In this document: one piece after another, positions 22,883 to 34,368 of the stretch
Layout: every line of letters starts with the position of its first letter
Position numbering within the stretch: position 1 is the stretch's first letter
Assembly: GCA_904066235.2 (NCBI GenBank)
Contig: CAJFCV020000004.1
Coordinates: 2,852,001-2,916,000 of the forward strand
DNA length: 64,000 nucleotides
Direction: 5' to 3'
Source: Bursaphelenchus xylophilus
Taxonomy: Eukaryota > Nematoda > Chromadorea > Rhabditida > Aphelenchoididae
Program-made: the position numbers and the translations under genes
Notes under the pieces: model-generated
What the model was told of the DNA's origin: nothing
Database searches by the model: none
Seen by the model: the letters and a program-made list of their open reading frames with translations, nothing else

Positions 22883-24028
22883 TTACTCAACTCCTAACTT
22901 GTTCACCAGTATATTCTTGGCTCTATCGAAGTATCGAAGACGTGTTAATAGAGCTCGCGCGGTCAATGGTTCATTTTTATCGAACGCATTCTCGATTTGG
23001 ATCAAAAGTTGCTCGATCTCACTATCAACGTGATCTGAATGTTTGCGGAGCTTCTTCTCATCCTCTTCGGCTTCGATTTCCTCGATAAACTCAAACATCT
23101 CGGCAGCAAAGTCTGGAGTTGTTGTATCGTCCGAATTTTCTGGAATTTTTTGAAAATTTTATATTATCCATGACGAAGTTGACCTAAACCTTCAAAGAAA
23201 ATAAACTCAAAAATTACTCACCTTCTGTCAGAAGCTTCAACAGGTATTTTGCTCGCTCTCTGGGCGAACTCAACGTCTTGTAAGCCTGATTCAAATAGCT
23301 GGAATGCTGTTCGCTGATCTGCTTCTCCTTGTCCGATGCGGTTCCGAACTTATCTGGATGCACATGTGACTGTAATTTTCGGAAATAGTCTTTCAATTCC
23401 TTATCGTCCACTTTAAATCGTCGCTTTAGACCAAAATATGAGAAAAAGTCGATCTTGGGATGGAGTGGTTGAATGACATTACACTTGTGGCAGAAGAGTT
23501 TGTGATGATCATGGTGTTCCGAACAGTTCCAACACTGAAATCTGTAAAAATTTCACTATCGAAGTCCGATTTTATATATTAGTTTGACAAAAAACGGAAC
23601 TTCTATATTCTCCATGACGGGCCTCGATAAAAATTTTCATAACTTTGTGGTATCGTATTCAAAAAGGCTGACAATTCTTCAGCAGCAAAACTAAGTCATA
23701 ATAAAGCAACTCCATAATAAGATTTTGTTCTATTCGCATTTTGTGCCCTCCACAATTGGAGCTATCTAAACCAAGGACCTAGACCAGAAAAAAATAAAAA
23801 CTGGAGAGGTCAGCTTAAACAAACGTTAAAAAAACATCTCCCGATATTCTATTCAATTGAAAGGACTAGAAAAATCGTTGTCCAGCGAAAGAAAAAATGT
23901 TATCCACTTGTTTATCCGAGTTTATACCTAAAAACCAAGAGAAATTCTAGAAAATCTTACCGTTGAATTGTCGAGAACCTCACCACGTCTATCACCCTTC
24001 CTCTAGCACCAAGAAAACTTCGTATCAT
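22883..24028 (-). CDS. HSCB: Mitochondrial iron-sulfur cluster co-chaperone HscB
   Basis: J-protein that delivers the ISCU scaffold to mitochondrial Hsp70 during iron-sulfur cluster transfer. 214 residues from exons 23961-24028, 23222-23541 and 22883-23139. The basic N-terminus (MIRSFLGARGRVIDVVRF) suggests mitochondrial import. The metazoan zinc-binding pair CWNC and CHKC (Cys26, 29, 40, 43) precedes the J-domain, whose HPD is intact at residues 84-86 (HVHPDKF), followed by NQAYKTLSSPRERAKYLL. The last exon is the three-helix C-terminal domain that contacts ISCU. Length fits the family. It is convergent with the 511-aa secreted protein gene (164 bp between stops) and head-to-head with CTF18, 264 bp between start codons. 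Confidence 0.95.
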
Positions 24029-24292
24029 GGCAGTAATCGAATGATAAACAAGGTAAATCAACTAGTTCACAATCAAAAAAAAAAAAAAATAAAAACATTT
24101 TTGTTGACATTTCGTTTGCGGGAAATCTGTTTTTTAAAACCAATATTTTTTGTTTTTTCGCAAGTTGAACCAAAAGTATACTTGTACTTTACTTTTAGCA
24201 GGCATTTGGTTGTAATCGTACCCGAGGGATTTGCTTTGTCCTTTTGACGTCATGAGTAATATAACGAACCGATTTATTTCAGGTTTCTAGCC
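24029..24292. promoter_or_regulatory. Shared upstream region of HSCB and CTF18
   Basis: 264 bp separate the two start codons on opposite strands, so both promoters must lie here or reach into the neighbours. An A-rich run sits at 24077-24100. A TTTCAG acceptor at 24277-24282 lies 10 bp before the CTF18 ATG and is a probable trans-splice site. No specific factor sites can be assigned. Confidence 0.5.
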
Positions 24293-27200
24293 ATGGAAGA
24301 CGATGCATTCAACGCCTTGGCCTATGATGAGGATTTCATGATCGAAGAGTAAGATTTCCTGCTTTTATTGTTCCTGTTTAGGCTGTATTAACCAATACGT
24401 ATATCACAAGGGTCGTTTTATATTTATGATACCTAAAAATTTTTCCAGAGACCCCGGTGCTTTTGATGAAGAAGCAGAAATGTATTTGGCGGAACAAAGA
24501 GCTCATGAGCCTCAGAATCCACAGCAAAATCCTCCAAATGCCGACGATTTGTTTGCAGACGACCTAGATCTTAGTGTAGATCCATTTGCTGCTCCTCCAG
24601 CACCGCCAAGTGATGCCGAACTTCGGGAGAAACGACGAAAGGAGCAAGAGAACTTGCCATTAGGAGAACATCCATTAGGTACGGCTTTTTACTGTAGTAT
24701 TTATTGGAAGTTTAGATTGGTTTATTCGATCGGACCTTGATCCAGCAGCGGCCAAGAAGAAGAAACGTGAGGATCTGGATTTGAAAACCACCAAATTGGC
24801 CGATCGTATTGCTCAAGAAAGACGTCGACGATCGTTGAAGACATTTGGACAGAATAACGACGAGAATCAGGTTTACAAGCCAAAGTACTTGAAGGAGATA
24901 CCTGATGGTGAAGATAAGAAATATATCAAAATCTCCGATCCAGATGGTCTTGAAGAGGGCTTTCTAAAGTTGGAGAGTCTCAGTCTAGACGATTGGATGA
25001 CTGAAAAGGTCAGGAAAATGATTAGCAAGAGTATACAAGACATTGGACGATCAAGGCCACAAGTTCAAGGTAAAAAATTGATGTTTTTGGGGTTGGCTTT
25101 ATAATTTTGAGTAAGAATTTTCTATTTTAGCTCAGCCTCCACCAGCTACGACTCAGGATAACACACAGAATACGCAAATTAGATCAAATTTGACTGCCAA
25201 TACCACCTTGAATTCAACAACAAATCCGGATTCTACTGTGAACCGAACTCATTTCATCGATGGTGTTGATCTCAGTCAGTTTGGTCTCAATGAATCCGAA
25301 CTTCTGAACGCCGACGACACTGATTTTGATATTGATTTGAGCCAGTCCACAATGAACTTGCTGGCACAGACAACGATTGATATTCCTCAATCGTCGACTG
25401 CAAATCCCAGTGTTGAAACGTCTCTATGGACGACAAAATACGAGCCAAAGTCTTATTTTGATCTCCTCAGCGAAGACAGTCAGAATAAAACGGTGTTGGC
25501 GTGGTTGAAATTGTGGGATAGGTATGTCTTCAACAAGAAGGTGAAAATTGATGGACTGCTCGATGAATACCACATGAAAATGCTTGAAGTAGAAGAAGAA
25601 AGACCTAATCTGCCGAAAATGAAGGTAAAATGTTTGAATTTTTGATTGGAAATGGGGATAATAGAGAAAGTTCCTATTTTTTACCTTATTTTAGGTAAAT
25701 TTGACGTTTTTTGTGTCCTAAAGTTCAAGAGACTAATATTTCCGGTCATTTTTGGGTGGTTTAAATACTATTCTTCCTAGATAATCCTATTTTGCCTTTT
25801 CATTTTATCGTTTTTCATCTATTTTGTCGTATTTTAGATGCTCCTTCTCCATGGTCCAAGTGGATGTGGAAAATCGACTCTCGCCAAAGTCTGTGCAGCC
25901 ACAGCGGGCTACGAACCGTTCTTTGTGAACCTAGGGTAAGCTTATTTTATTATTTTTCTGATACTTTAGGGCTTTTCCCGGCTAAAAATTAGAGAACGTA
26001 AAAAAATTCCCGCCTCAATTCCCTTCTCTCTCTCCAGCTGAAGAAATAAAAGTGGAAAGAAAAGAACCGGGAGTGTCTCCCATGTGGTCTAGTGGTTAGG
26101 ATTCGTGGCTTTCACCCACGCGGCCCGGGTTCGATTCCCGGCATGGGAAGTAAACTTTTTGGAGGTTTTCCAGACTATTTTTTGATGGTAAATGGATGAA
26201 TTTAAATGTAAAAAAAATTTGAATACTGTGTTTATTTGTTTTTCATCGAATTTTTGTCCAATCCGGAGCTTTTTTGTTGATTTTTAAGTGAAAATATGCC
26301 AAATTCGGATCTTTTTTCTGGATTTTTGACTGAAAATATGGCAATGAAGACAAAAATTGAAGTTAATTGGACTCAATTGTGTTTCAGTGAGATCACCTCT
26401 CTTGCCCACTTGAAATCCCTGATCTATGAGCGATCCGGCAACATCTCCATGGATCATTACACACGAACCGACCGCCCGAAGGTGGCCAAGCCGATTTGTT
26501 TTATAATCGAAGGCTTGGATGGAGCATCCGGTGACTTTGTCAAATTTCTGACAACTTATGTAACCGAAAAGAAGAAGAAACTTGTCAGAAGACCGATGAT
26601 TGTCTCCTGTAATAACGCCTTCTCGAACGCCATAAAGACTTTGAGGTCGGCCGCGCTCGTCGTGAAATGTAGTGGACTGAACAAGGAGAGAGCTGTGAAG
26701 AGATTGATCAAGGTAATAAAGGAGATTTTGAAAATGAAACAGAAGGTTTGGCAAAGGGTGCTACAGTGACCTGATCCAGTGGCAAAAAATGCACCATTTT
26801 GCATCCGGGAAGCATCAAAAATGTGGCAAAATACCTCACTTGTCAGCTGAAAAAACTCCGATTCTAAAAGGCGCGTGAAAAATCGGAGTTTTTTTTTGGA
26901 GAGGGAGGCATTTTGCCGCATTTTTGATACTTCCCGGATGCAAAATGCTACGTTTTTTGCCACCGAATCAGGTCCGTCACTGCAATTGGAATGTTTTCGT
27001 TTAGATCTGCGAAGATGAAGGGCTCACAATGAAACGGTTTACCATCGTCCAGCTCTTCGAGCAGTGCAGAGGAGACCTGCGACTGACGTTGAACAATCTT
27101 CAGTTCCTAACCAGCACTTCAAGAGATGGAAGTGCAGTTTCGGTAAGAAGAAACTAATTTGATTTAAATTTTTGCTTTTTTCAGGCGGAATGCAGCAGTA

Positions 27201-28969
27201 GAATCGAAGAATTCAGCATTTTCGATGCGATGGACGCAATTTTGACCACGAATTATCATCTGGATGCGTAAGTGGACATTTTATACGATGAAAGTTTTTT
27301 TGATGGGCTTGTGGAAATTGAATAGAATTTCGATTTTTGATTGGAGTGCATGGTATAATTTGGATTTTTTGCAGTCGGGGCCATATTAAATCGCCTAAGC
27401 AACGCGCCGAAACTATTCATCAAGTCCTGAGCCGAAGAGATGATTTGGATCGCGTTTACACGGCCGTATTTTATAATGCCCCGAGTGTTTTCAAGTTGAA
27501 AATGTTCCAGGTGAGAGCTTTGCGGATTGTTTTTTGCCGGTGGGGACATTTTATACGATGAAAAATCTCTGTGATTTGTTGTTGGCTTTTTTGTCGTATA
27601 AAATGTCCCCCGGTTACAGTTTTTATTGCAGAGTGATCTGTGATGTTTTTATAATGCGATCTTTGTTTTAGCGCTTGAAAATTTGCCGGTCCCTGATTTT
27701 CGTGAACGAAATTAACCGATTTGTCCAACGATCCCAAAACTTCTCCCTGATGAGGTATTCGGTCGCCGCTGCAATGCAAATCCATTTTGCAGTTGCCACT
27801 CCGAGCACTACCAAGCATACATACAGTCTTAGCTTTATGGTAAACCCACAATTTCATCGTTTTGAAGGCTTAAAATTCGATTTTTAGGCATTTTCCGACA
27901 AACAAAAGGAAAACCGGGAGATTCTGTCGTCGTTGGAGCAAAATCAACGCCCTGACAATAGAAGAACCAGAAACACATTACTTTTACACATTCTCCCTTA
28001 TGTGTGCTCCATTATAAACATCCCATTGAAGAGCCAAAACTCGAATATGCTGAGCAATGCAGATAAGGAAGCAGTGGGAAGAGTGGCGGATATTATGGTC
28101 GCGCTGGGCATTGGATTCGCTCAGAAGTTGGATCAAGGCCTCTTGAACTTGGCTTTAGACCCGTAGGTTGTTTTTTGTATATGTTGGCGACATTTTATAC
28201 GATCAAATGTGTCAGGGAAGGCAGGATATGTTTTGTCGTATAACTTGTCGCTTTTGTAACATTATGAATGAGAAATACCGTTACTTGGTAGAGTATGACT
28301 GTAACTTCCACAAAACGGATGTTTTAAATTTTAGAAGACATTTTATGCGATGAAATTTATCCGGGAAGGCCGGATATGTTTTGGCGTATAACTTGTCGTT
28401 TTTGGAACACTACGAATGATGAATATTTTTATTTGGTAGGGTATGACTGTGACTTACATAAGGCGGCTGTTTTATATTTTTAGAAGACATTTTATACGAT
28501 AAAACGTATCCGGAAAATTGGAAAATGTTTCATCGTATAATTTGTCCGCCGAGGATCAGAACTTTAAAATGGGTGTAGATTTCGAATGTATGATCTATAG
28601 AAGGGTGTAATTGTTATTTTCAGACCTGTCGATCAACTGGTTTGCTTCCATTACACAAGTAAACAAGCTAAAATGACCTCAACCCTTATGAAAATCCTCA
28701 ACAATGAAGTCCGCCAACGGCGAATCCGAGCTTCCGCCGACGAGCATGTAACAATAGTCAATAAGGAAGTGGCGGAACCAAATAAAGAGGCCCCAAAAAC
28801 TCTTTATGCCATCATGGGGGGAAAAGACCAAAAACGCCGATCCACCGAAAATCAAGGATCGATATTCGATTCCATCACTGATTCCGGCTTCACATATGCT
28901 CAGGGATCTTCTCAGGCCATCAGACGCATAATCAGAAACAAGAATTTTATCAATCTTGAAAATTTTTAA
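24293..28969 (+). CDS. CHTF18: CTF18 (CHTF18), large subunit of the alternative RFC clamp loader
   Basis: Loads PCNA at forks and supports cohesion, with RFC2-5 and DCC1/CTF8. 890 residues from exons 24293-24348, 24449-24678, 24746-25069, 25131-25624, 25838-25935, 26388-26712, 27005-27142, 27185-27267, 27375-27510, 27672-27839, 27888-28162, 28624-28969. The family signature LWTTKYEPKSYFDLLSEDSQ leads into the AAA+ core: Walker A GPSGCGKST (about 374-382) and sensor-1 VSCNN. The Walker B segment reads FIIEGLDGA (439-447), whereas orthologues have a D-E pair; the catalytic Glu is Gly here. The C-terminus (FTYAQGSSQAIRR) resembles the conserved CTF18 tail that joins DCC1/CTF8 and Pol epsilon. 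Introns host a tRNA-Glu, a family-B MITE and five small hairpins. Confidence 0.95.
26078..26149 (+). tRNA. tRNA-Glu(UUC)
   Basis: 72-nt cloverleaf: acceptor TCCCATG pairs with CATGGGA and discriminator A; A-box TGGTCTAGTGG; anticodon stem CGTGG/CCACG with loop CTTTCAC (anticodon TTC at 26111-26113); T-arm CCGGGTTCGATTCCCGG. No intron. It sits in intron 5 of CTF18 on the same strand. All stems pair, so it is likely functional, unlike the tRNA-like relics at 49-60 kb. Confidence 0.97.
26764..26982. mobile_element. Family B MITE
   Basis: CAGTGACCTGATCCAGTGGC and the mirrored GAATCAGGTCCGTCACTG. In intron 6 of CTF18, 22 bp before exon 7. Slightly shortened (219 bp). Confidence 0.85.
27282..28547 (+). 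repeat. Cluster of ATTTTATACGATGAAA hairpins in CTF18 introns
   Basis: One arm at 27282-27298. Hairpins at 27545-27612, 28186-28252, 28334-28402 and 28486-28547. Each opens with (G)ACATTTTATACGAT(G)AAA and closes with a version of TCGTATAAAATGTC, loop 25-35 bp. All lie in introns 8, 9 and 11; none touches an exon. Confidence 0.8.
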
Positions 28970-29776
28970 TCTAATTTTTTTTGGAAATTTTTTGATTTCT
29001 ATTATAATATACGTTGTAATATATACTAATAATAATGACACAACGCTTAGAATCAACGGTATATTTTTTCATAGTTTATCTGAGATGATCGGACAATTTT
29101 TTCGCCAGATTCTTCAAAATGATCACCTAAAGTAAGATTGGAGCGGAGATGTAGGATAAGAGCACAATTCAAACGGAAATTTGAGGGATTCAGGAAGGGT
29201 TTTGGTCGGGTCAACAGGCTGATATCTTTTTTCCTCAATTTGATCTTGAAAAAAATGCGTTTGGATCTGCGAAAGTGAAGCTGTTAAAAATCGCACTGTG
29301 CGGATTTCAAAACTGCACAGTGCGGTTCTCGGAGGTGTCCAGAAAAAAAAGATTCGAAAAAATCATAATTTTATAAAGTCTTTAGTCCTAGCAAGTCATT
29401 TTCGATTCAATTATTTGAAGCCTGTATTCAAAAATCAACCATTTATGCGATAAAACCTTTCCGAATCCCAAGCAAGTCGCTCGAAATTCCAAAATATTTA
29501 TCAAAACAAGAGACACGTTTCGAAAAATTAAAGTGCAAATTGGGAGACTTGGAGTAGGAGTTGGTGTTGGTGTGGGGGGTGTGTACCGTGACAGGAGAGG
29601 TGCCTTTCCGACGTCTATATTATAGTACCCATAAGCGGGAGGATCATGGAGAGGAAGACGAAGAATAGAGGGGAAGAAACAAAAATAGGTTAACCTTGAA
29701 AAAACAAAACAATAACAGTGGGATTGGGTTGCGAGAATCTGTGGGTAATATCGGGGGGAATATCCGGTTGTGAGGC
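28970..29776. other. Convergent 3' flanks of CTF18 and G3BP
   Basis: About 800 bp without an exon. Contains a family-D word cluster (GCACTGTGCGG ... GCACAGTGCGG) at 29296-29326. The AT-rich 28970-29040 is presumably the CTF18 3' UTR. The remainder nearest 29776 is likely the G3BP 3' UTR. Confidence 0.55.
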
Positions 29777-31492
29777 TCAGCGCGCCTTTCCGGCCGGCTG
29801 GCTCGCGTTGCTGAGGGGTTTGCGGAAGTTGCGGTTGTCGCGGCGCCCAACGTTGTTCCAGCCACCGTTGCTGCCGCCGTTCTGCGCGGCCGCGCCGCCT
29901 CCCTGGCGATTGTTGAAGTTGCGAGGACCACTGGAGGAGCGCGGAGTCTCGGAGATCTGGACGTGCTCCTTGAAGTTCCAGGCGGGGATCTCGATTTGAA
30001 GCTGCAGGCCGGGCTTTCCAGTGTTCTAAAATCGAACAAGATATTAGATTCTGAGGAAAAATTTTTGCTATTAGTCAAACGCTAACATTTCCTGCAGAAA
30101 TCTCCAAATATCCCTAATTTTTCACAGGAAATTATCTAAACATCTCTCGGATTGGACGGCCTTTTATTAACCATTATTGCTGCATTCCATCGCATCATTA
30201 CCTAAAAGCCAACAAAATCAAATAAAAAAGTCTTACCCTGTCCACCAGATCCAAGGCGGTCTTCACCGAGCATTCTTCCTTGAACTCGACGTATCCATTC
30301 ACCCACTTGTCAGACCCAAAAGCGCTCACTTTTTCGATCAGGCCAAGGACTGAAAATAAAATTCATTTTTAATGTATATTGTACTAGACAAAAGCTCTCC
30401 AAATTTTATACTTACATTCAAAAGCCTGTCTAATCACTTGTTCCAGCTCCTGTTGAGTTGTGTTTTGACGCCGTCTCAGATAACTGAAGTGCAATCGTCT
30501 CGGATTCTTCTCAAATTTATCGTCTCGGCGCTGTTGTTGGCGTTCTCCCTGCGGCTGCTGAGGCTTGGGGCCCTTTGCGGCTGGGAATCCGACGGGTTTT
30601 GGTTGTTCGACAGGCTTCGTCGGTGGGGGAAGACCGTTGTTCTTGACCTCGCCACTAACCAACTTGGCCCAGGTGGTGGGTCCGCTGGGCTTTGGCGGGG
30701 CCTGGGGTTGTTCTTGGATGGGTTTGGGTGGAGATCGAGGGCTGGGTGGTTGGACAGCGGCTTCAACCGGCTTCGGATGACTACCATTCTGGTAGGGCTC
30801 GGCGTGCGGATGGGCGTTCACTGGAGCCGTCGGCAACGGAGCCGCCGGCTTCACAGGGCTCACTTGAGGCTCCGCCGCCTCCACGGGCTTGCTGATTCCA
30901 TTCTGCAGAGATCTGTCCAACAACTTCTGCACCTCATTCCGATGCTTCAACGGCTGCGCGGGCTTGGTTTTCCCGTCGTCAAACAGATTGTTGACCAAAT
31001 CCACAACGTCCGAATGGATGTAGTAGGAGCGGGGACCACGTGGGACCAGCAGAACGTTGTGGATCACCGGGATCTTCTCGACGCTCGCAGTGGTGGTCAA
31101 TTCAGCTCCGACTTGAAGGAAGACCGAGTTGTGGTACGAGTACACTGAGTTAATCTTGTAGATCTTCACGTTGGTCAGCGTAGAACGCTCCAATTCAGCG
31201 CGAATATTCTGGAATTGGAAAAAAATATATTACACTAGACCTCAACGTCAAGAAACATATTTTTTGCAGCCATTTTTGCTTGGTTTTTCCCCTAAAATTG
31301 CAAACAAAACAAGAAAGAACTCACGTCAAGTCCGCTGATGTCTTCACCGCCAAATCTCTTGATGGTCGAGTCCTCGGAATAACACTTCAACACATTTGGA
31401 ACACCGTTCAACAACTCCTTGTAATAGAACTGAATAAACTGAGTGGCGACCACCTTGGAATCGACCTGCTCATAGATCTTGTTGTTCTCCAT
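29777..31492 (-). CDS. G3BP: G3BP / GTBP-1 stress-granule scaffold (NTF2-like domain plus RRM)
   Basis: RNA-binding dimer that nucleates stress granules (C. elegans orthologue gtbp-1). 440 residues from exons 31325-31492, 30416-31208, 30237-30349 and 29777-30025. The start at 31492 follows a GTTCAG acceptor. NTF2-like domain about residues 8-135 (QFIQFYYKELL, CYSEDSTIKRFGGED, HNVLLVPRG). Pro-rich linker about 150-290, with PTTWAKLVSG matching the conserved SWASVT-type motif. RRM about 298-375 (RRLHFSYLRRR ... WVNGYVEFKEECSVKTAL). The tail is Asn/Gly/Arg-rich (GGSNGGWNNVGRRDNRNF) in place of a classical RGG box. An antisense 258-codon ORF over exon 2 is a codon shadow. Confidence 0.93.
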
Positions 31493-32904
31493 TGAGATAA
31501 GCTGAACTTTCACCTGAAAACAAAACAAACCATTACCTAAACAACAAGGTACAAACTCAAAACTCTGGCAAGGTCAACGATAAAATGGCGCTCCGTCAGA
31601 ATGTGGGAGTAATTCGCTGCTCCTTCAACTTGCTCCGTGGTAGTCATGGAGACGGGGACAGGTAATTACCATGGGAAAAACAGAAAACTTATCTTGATAA
31701 TGGCATGGACAAAATCAGGTGGCAAACAAATAAAAACAAGATGGGGAGCGCGGAGATTGTATGCAGAGGACAAACAATTAGCAAAGAAGCTAACCGAAGG
31801 AAATTCATTGAGAAAAACATCGGAAAATTTTATTTTTTGACATTATTTTAGATCGAAAGTGCAGGACAAAATTAAGTCGTAATTTATAATTTTACCCAAT
31901 ATAACTCGTCAATCCAACAATTTCAGGACTTGCCTCTTTACCTAAAACAATCACCGTAAACATGAAAACCCTCAAACCCGAAGATTTTCGCAAAATTCCC
32001 TTCAGCTGTCTAAAACAACAAAAAACGCATTTCGAAGGCAACAATCGGAAATCCTTCGCCTCGACGATTTCAAAACTGTTTTGTAAGACATAATAAGGCT
32101 ATTCAACGGCCACTCCCCGTTCCCCGCCCGTCCGCCGCGAAGAAGGCGCCCAGACTTATATTATCCATGAGTCCCGAAGTAAAAATAGCCGCAGAAAATT
32201 CGTTTGCCCTCTGGGGAACACAGGGAATGTTGCAAAACACTCGCGAATTACACCAAACCGGGATTCTTCATTATTCCGGACCGGCGGAAAAAATCGCCGC
32301 TCTTCAGCACCCATTTGTTTTCGTGGCGGGACCCTGCCGGGAATAGGATGGGTGAGAAAACGTTCGAATTTTAGAGGTCAAAACGGGTTGAAGGACAGAT
32401 GGCGGCAATTTTTGGACCGGTTGCGAGATGAAGAAGGCATTGGGAAAGGATTGGACGCAAAATGTTTTTGTACTTTATATTGGTTTGTACAGATGTCAAT
32501 GAATGAAAAAATCATGTAAATGTTTGTCATAGCAAACACCCAAATTCTTCCCGGATTCCAAAACAATCTCTGCGGTGTTTGCAAAAAGGACGATGCTGTT
32601 TTATCAGTTGTGAAATGTCTTATCAATACTTGTTATTGTTGCAACAAACAGTACAACATCAATTTTTAAGCGTGGAAACATCATCCTAGAAAATCAAAAC
32701 ATAACAAATTTCATTTCTTATAGAAGAGTGTTGTTGTTTGGAGGTTCAGTTTTAAATTTGTCACTTGAAGCACATAAAATGTCATGCTATAGTGGTCGTT
32801 GTGGAATTTCGGGTCCCGACTTTTCGCGTCGGCCAATATGATTTTTGATATCAACGTCATCGATTCTAGTCCGTCCGGAACGTCGACGGATTGATTTTTG
32901 GTGT

Positions 32905-33030
32905 TTGCACCGTGCGAAAGAAGGCAGAGTGCGAGCGACAGCCCAAAAAATCCTATTGCACGGTTCAAAAAGTCAAAAATTGCACAGTGCAAAGTGAACT
33001 TTTGTTTTCGCACAGTGCGTGTCGCCGATT
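32905..33030 (+). repeat. CACAGTGC-type repeat (family D)
   Basis: Words GCACCGTGCG, GCACGGTTC, GCACAGTGC and TTTTCGCACAGTGCGTGTC appear in the same order and spacing as at 14094-14240. Confidence 0.6.
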
Positions 33031-33558
33031 TCAGTATGGTAACTTTCCGGACGGACTAGTATAATATCTTGGGTTTTAATACAGGAAATAATGCAGGAAA
33101 AATAACATGTTCTAGTTTCATAAATTGTCGTTTTCTACAATTGCCTTTTTGGCGCAACGACTTTTCGGGTCAGACGACGGGTCAACGATACTGTGGATCG
33201 CATCGGTTCGTCGTTGTATGCATGGGGAGGCTTGGAGAAGGCTTAGTTAGTAGAAATATTTAACAAGACTGGTCTGGTTCTAGGATAGCTTATCATCTAT
33301 TTTGAGGTATTTTACATGTACCCACATCAATAAAATGTAGATAAAGTTTACGGATCTTCGTTTTTCGCCGCAAATTTTGCTTTTTTGTATGTTACAATAA
33401 CTCAGGGTAAAGAAAATTAGCGTTAGTGATAGTTAGAATTAGAAAAAAAGTGAGCATATTGAAAGTCTTCGCCAAGTCTCCGCCGAGCCTTCGCCGAGCG
33501 TCCAATGGCTTTGCCAGGCCTCGTAGGCACTTCCAACAACCTTTTTTTGGGTGTCCAC

Positions 33559-34053
33559 CAGAGATCGCGACGGCTCCGGAGCCGGCTCTTGGCTCCGAGC
33601 CGGGAGCCAGAGCTGGAAATTTTGGATGTGGCTCCCGAGCCCAAAGTCGGAGCCAGGCTTCTCAGCGTTCAGAAAGGTAAAATTTTCATGATCTTGTTAA
33701 ACCAAATTGCTTGAAAAATACTGGAAAGGACGTGTTGCGTACGACTTGGCTGCAAAAACGAAAAAAATGGGTGTGCGATCCCTGGCACTAATAATTTTCG
33801 TTTTTGGAAAAATTTTTTTAAAAAAAATTTGCACGCTAGCCAGGATTCGAAGCCGGAGACCTTTATAAATTTTGTACGGGAGCCGCAAATTTGGCCTCGA
33901 CCAGAGATTGCCACGGTCAAAATTTTGGCTCCGGCTCTTAGCTCCCAGAGCTCGGAGCCAAGAGCCGGCTCCGGAGCCGTGGCAATCTCTGGCCTCGACT
34001 CCGGCTCTGGGAGCTAAGAGCCTTAGCCGAAATTGTGGTCGTGGCAATCTCTG
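33559..34053. mobile_element. hAT-like MITE with 8-bp target duplication
   Basis: Ends CAGAGATCGCGACGG and (inverted) CAGAGATTGCCACG. GTGTCCAC is repeated at 33551-33558 and 34054-34061. The CAGAGAT start and 8-bp duplication are hAT hallmarks. The interior is rich in CTCCGGAGCCGG/GGCTCCGAG palindromes and contains a tRNA-like scrap at 33833-33866. Confidence 0.85.
33902..33991. mobile_element. 90-bp hAT-like MITE nested in a copy of its own family
   Basis: Ends CAGAGATTGCCACGG and its inverse, flanked by GCCTCGAC at 33894-33901 and 33992-33999 (8-bp target duplication). Its ends match those of the surrounding 33559-34053 element, so this is a self-nested insertion. Confidence 0.88.
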
Positions 34054-34368
34054 GTGTCCACCTGCCCTACTCCCCGTATCGATCGATTTTGTGTCGACCG
34101 GAACTGTCGTCCACCCGAAAAATCTGTACGCATCTTGGCAAACCTTGAACCAAACTATGTCCATATGATTGTGAGTTGACAAATTACCCAACTCGCGGTG
34201 AAACACGAGCTGTCTTACTGCAAAGGTTCCTGCTCAAAATCTAAATCCTCTTGCGGTCATTCGAGAGGGGTCAGCAGCGCTCCTCCTCTTGCGCTCCTCT
34301 CGCAAAAGGAGCGCTAAATAATTATTGAGCATTGATTTATTTTTTGGTGGTGGGTTTGCTTGGAAACG

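Larger units (their letters stand above)
33157..34128 (+). repeat. Family C element, full length, carrying a nested insertion
   Basis: Left end CTTTTCGGGTCAGACGACGG, right end GTCGTCCACCCGAAAAATC. Internal blocks match copies at 1-475, 6351 and 63 kb. It is interrupted at 33559-34053 by a hAT-like element; removing that and one target copy restores the block GGGTGTCCACCTGCCC. Confidence 0.7.
31493..34368. other. Intergenic region between G3BP and its NTF2-only paralogue
   Basis: 2.9 kb between divergent start codons with no supported exon. 31493-32400 is moderately GC-rich and probably holds the G3BP promoter and 5' UTR. 32905-33030 is a family-D repeat. 33157-34128 is a family-C element carrying nested hAT-like insertions. 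Confidence 0.55.

Noticed and set aside
26296..26769. 157-codon ORF read as a free-standing gene
   Set aside because: Its first part is intron and its end is past the donor; the middle is CTF18 exon 6.
30372..31148. 258-codon plus-strand ORF over G3BP exon 2
   Set aside because: Antisense shadow of the Pro/Gln-rich coding exon; the minus frame has the NTF2 and RRM domains and proper splice sites.
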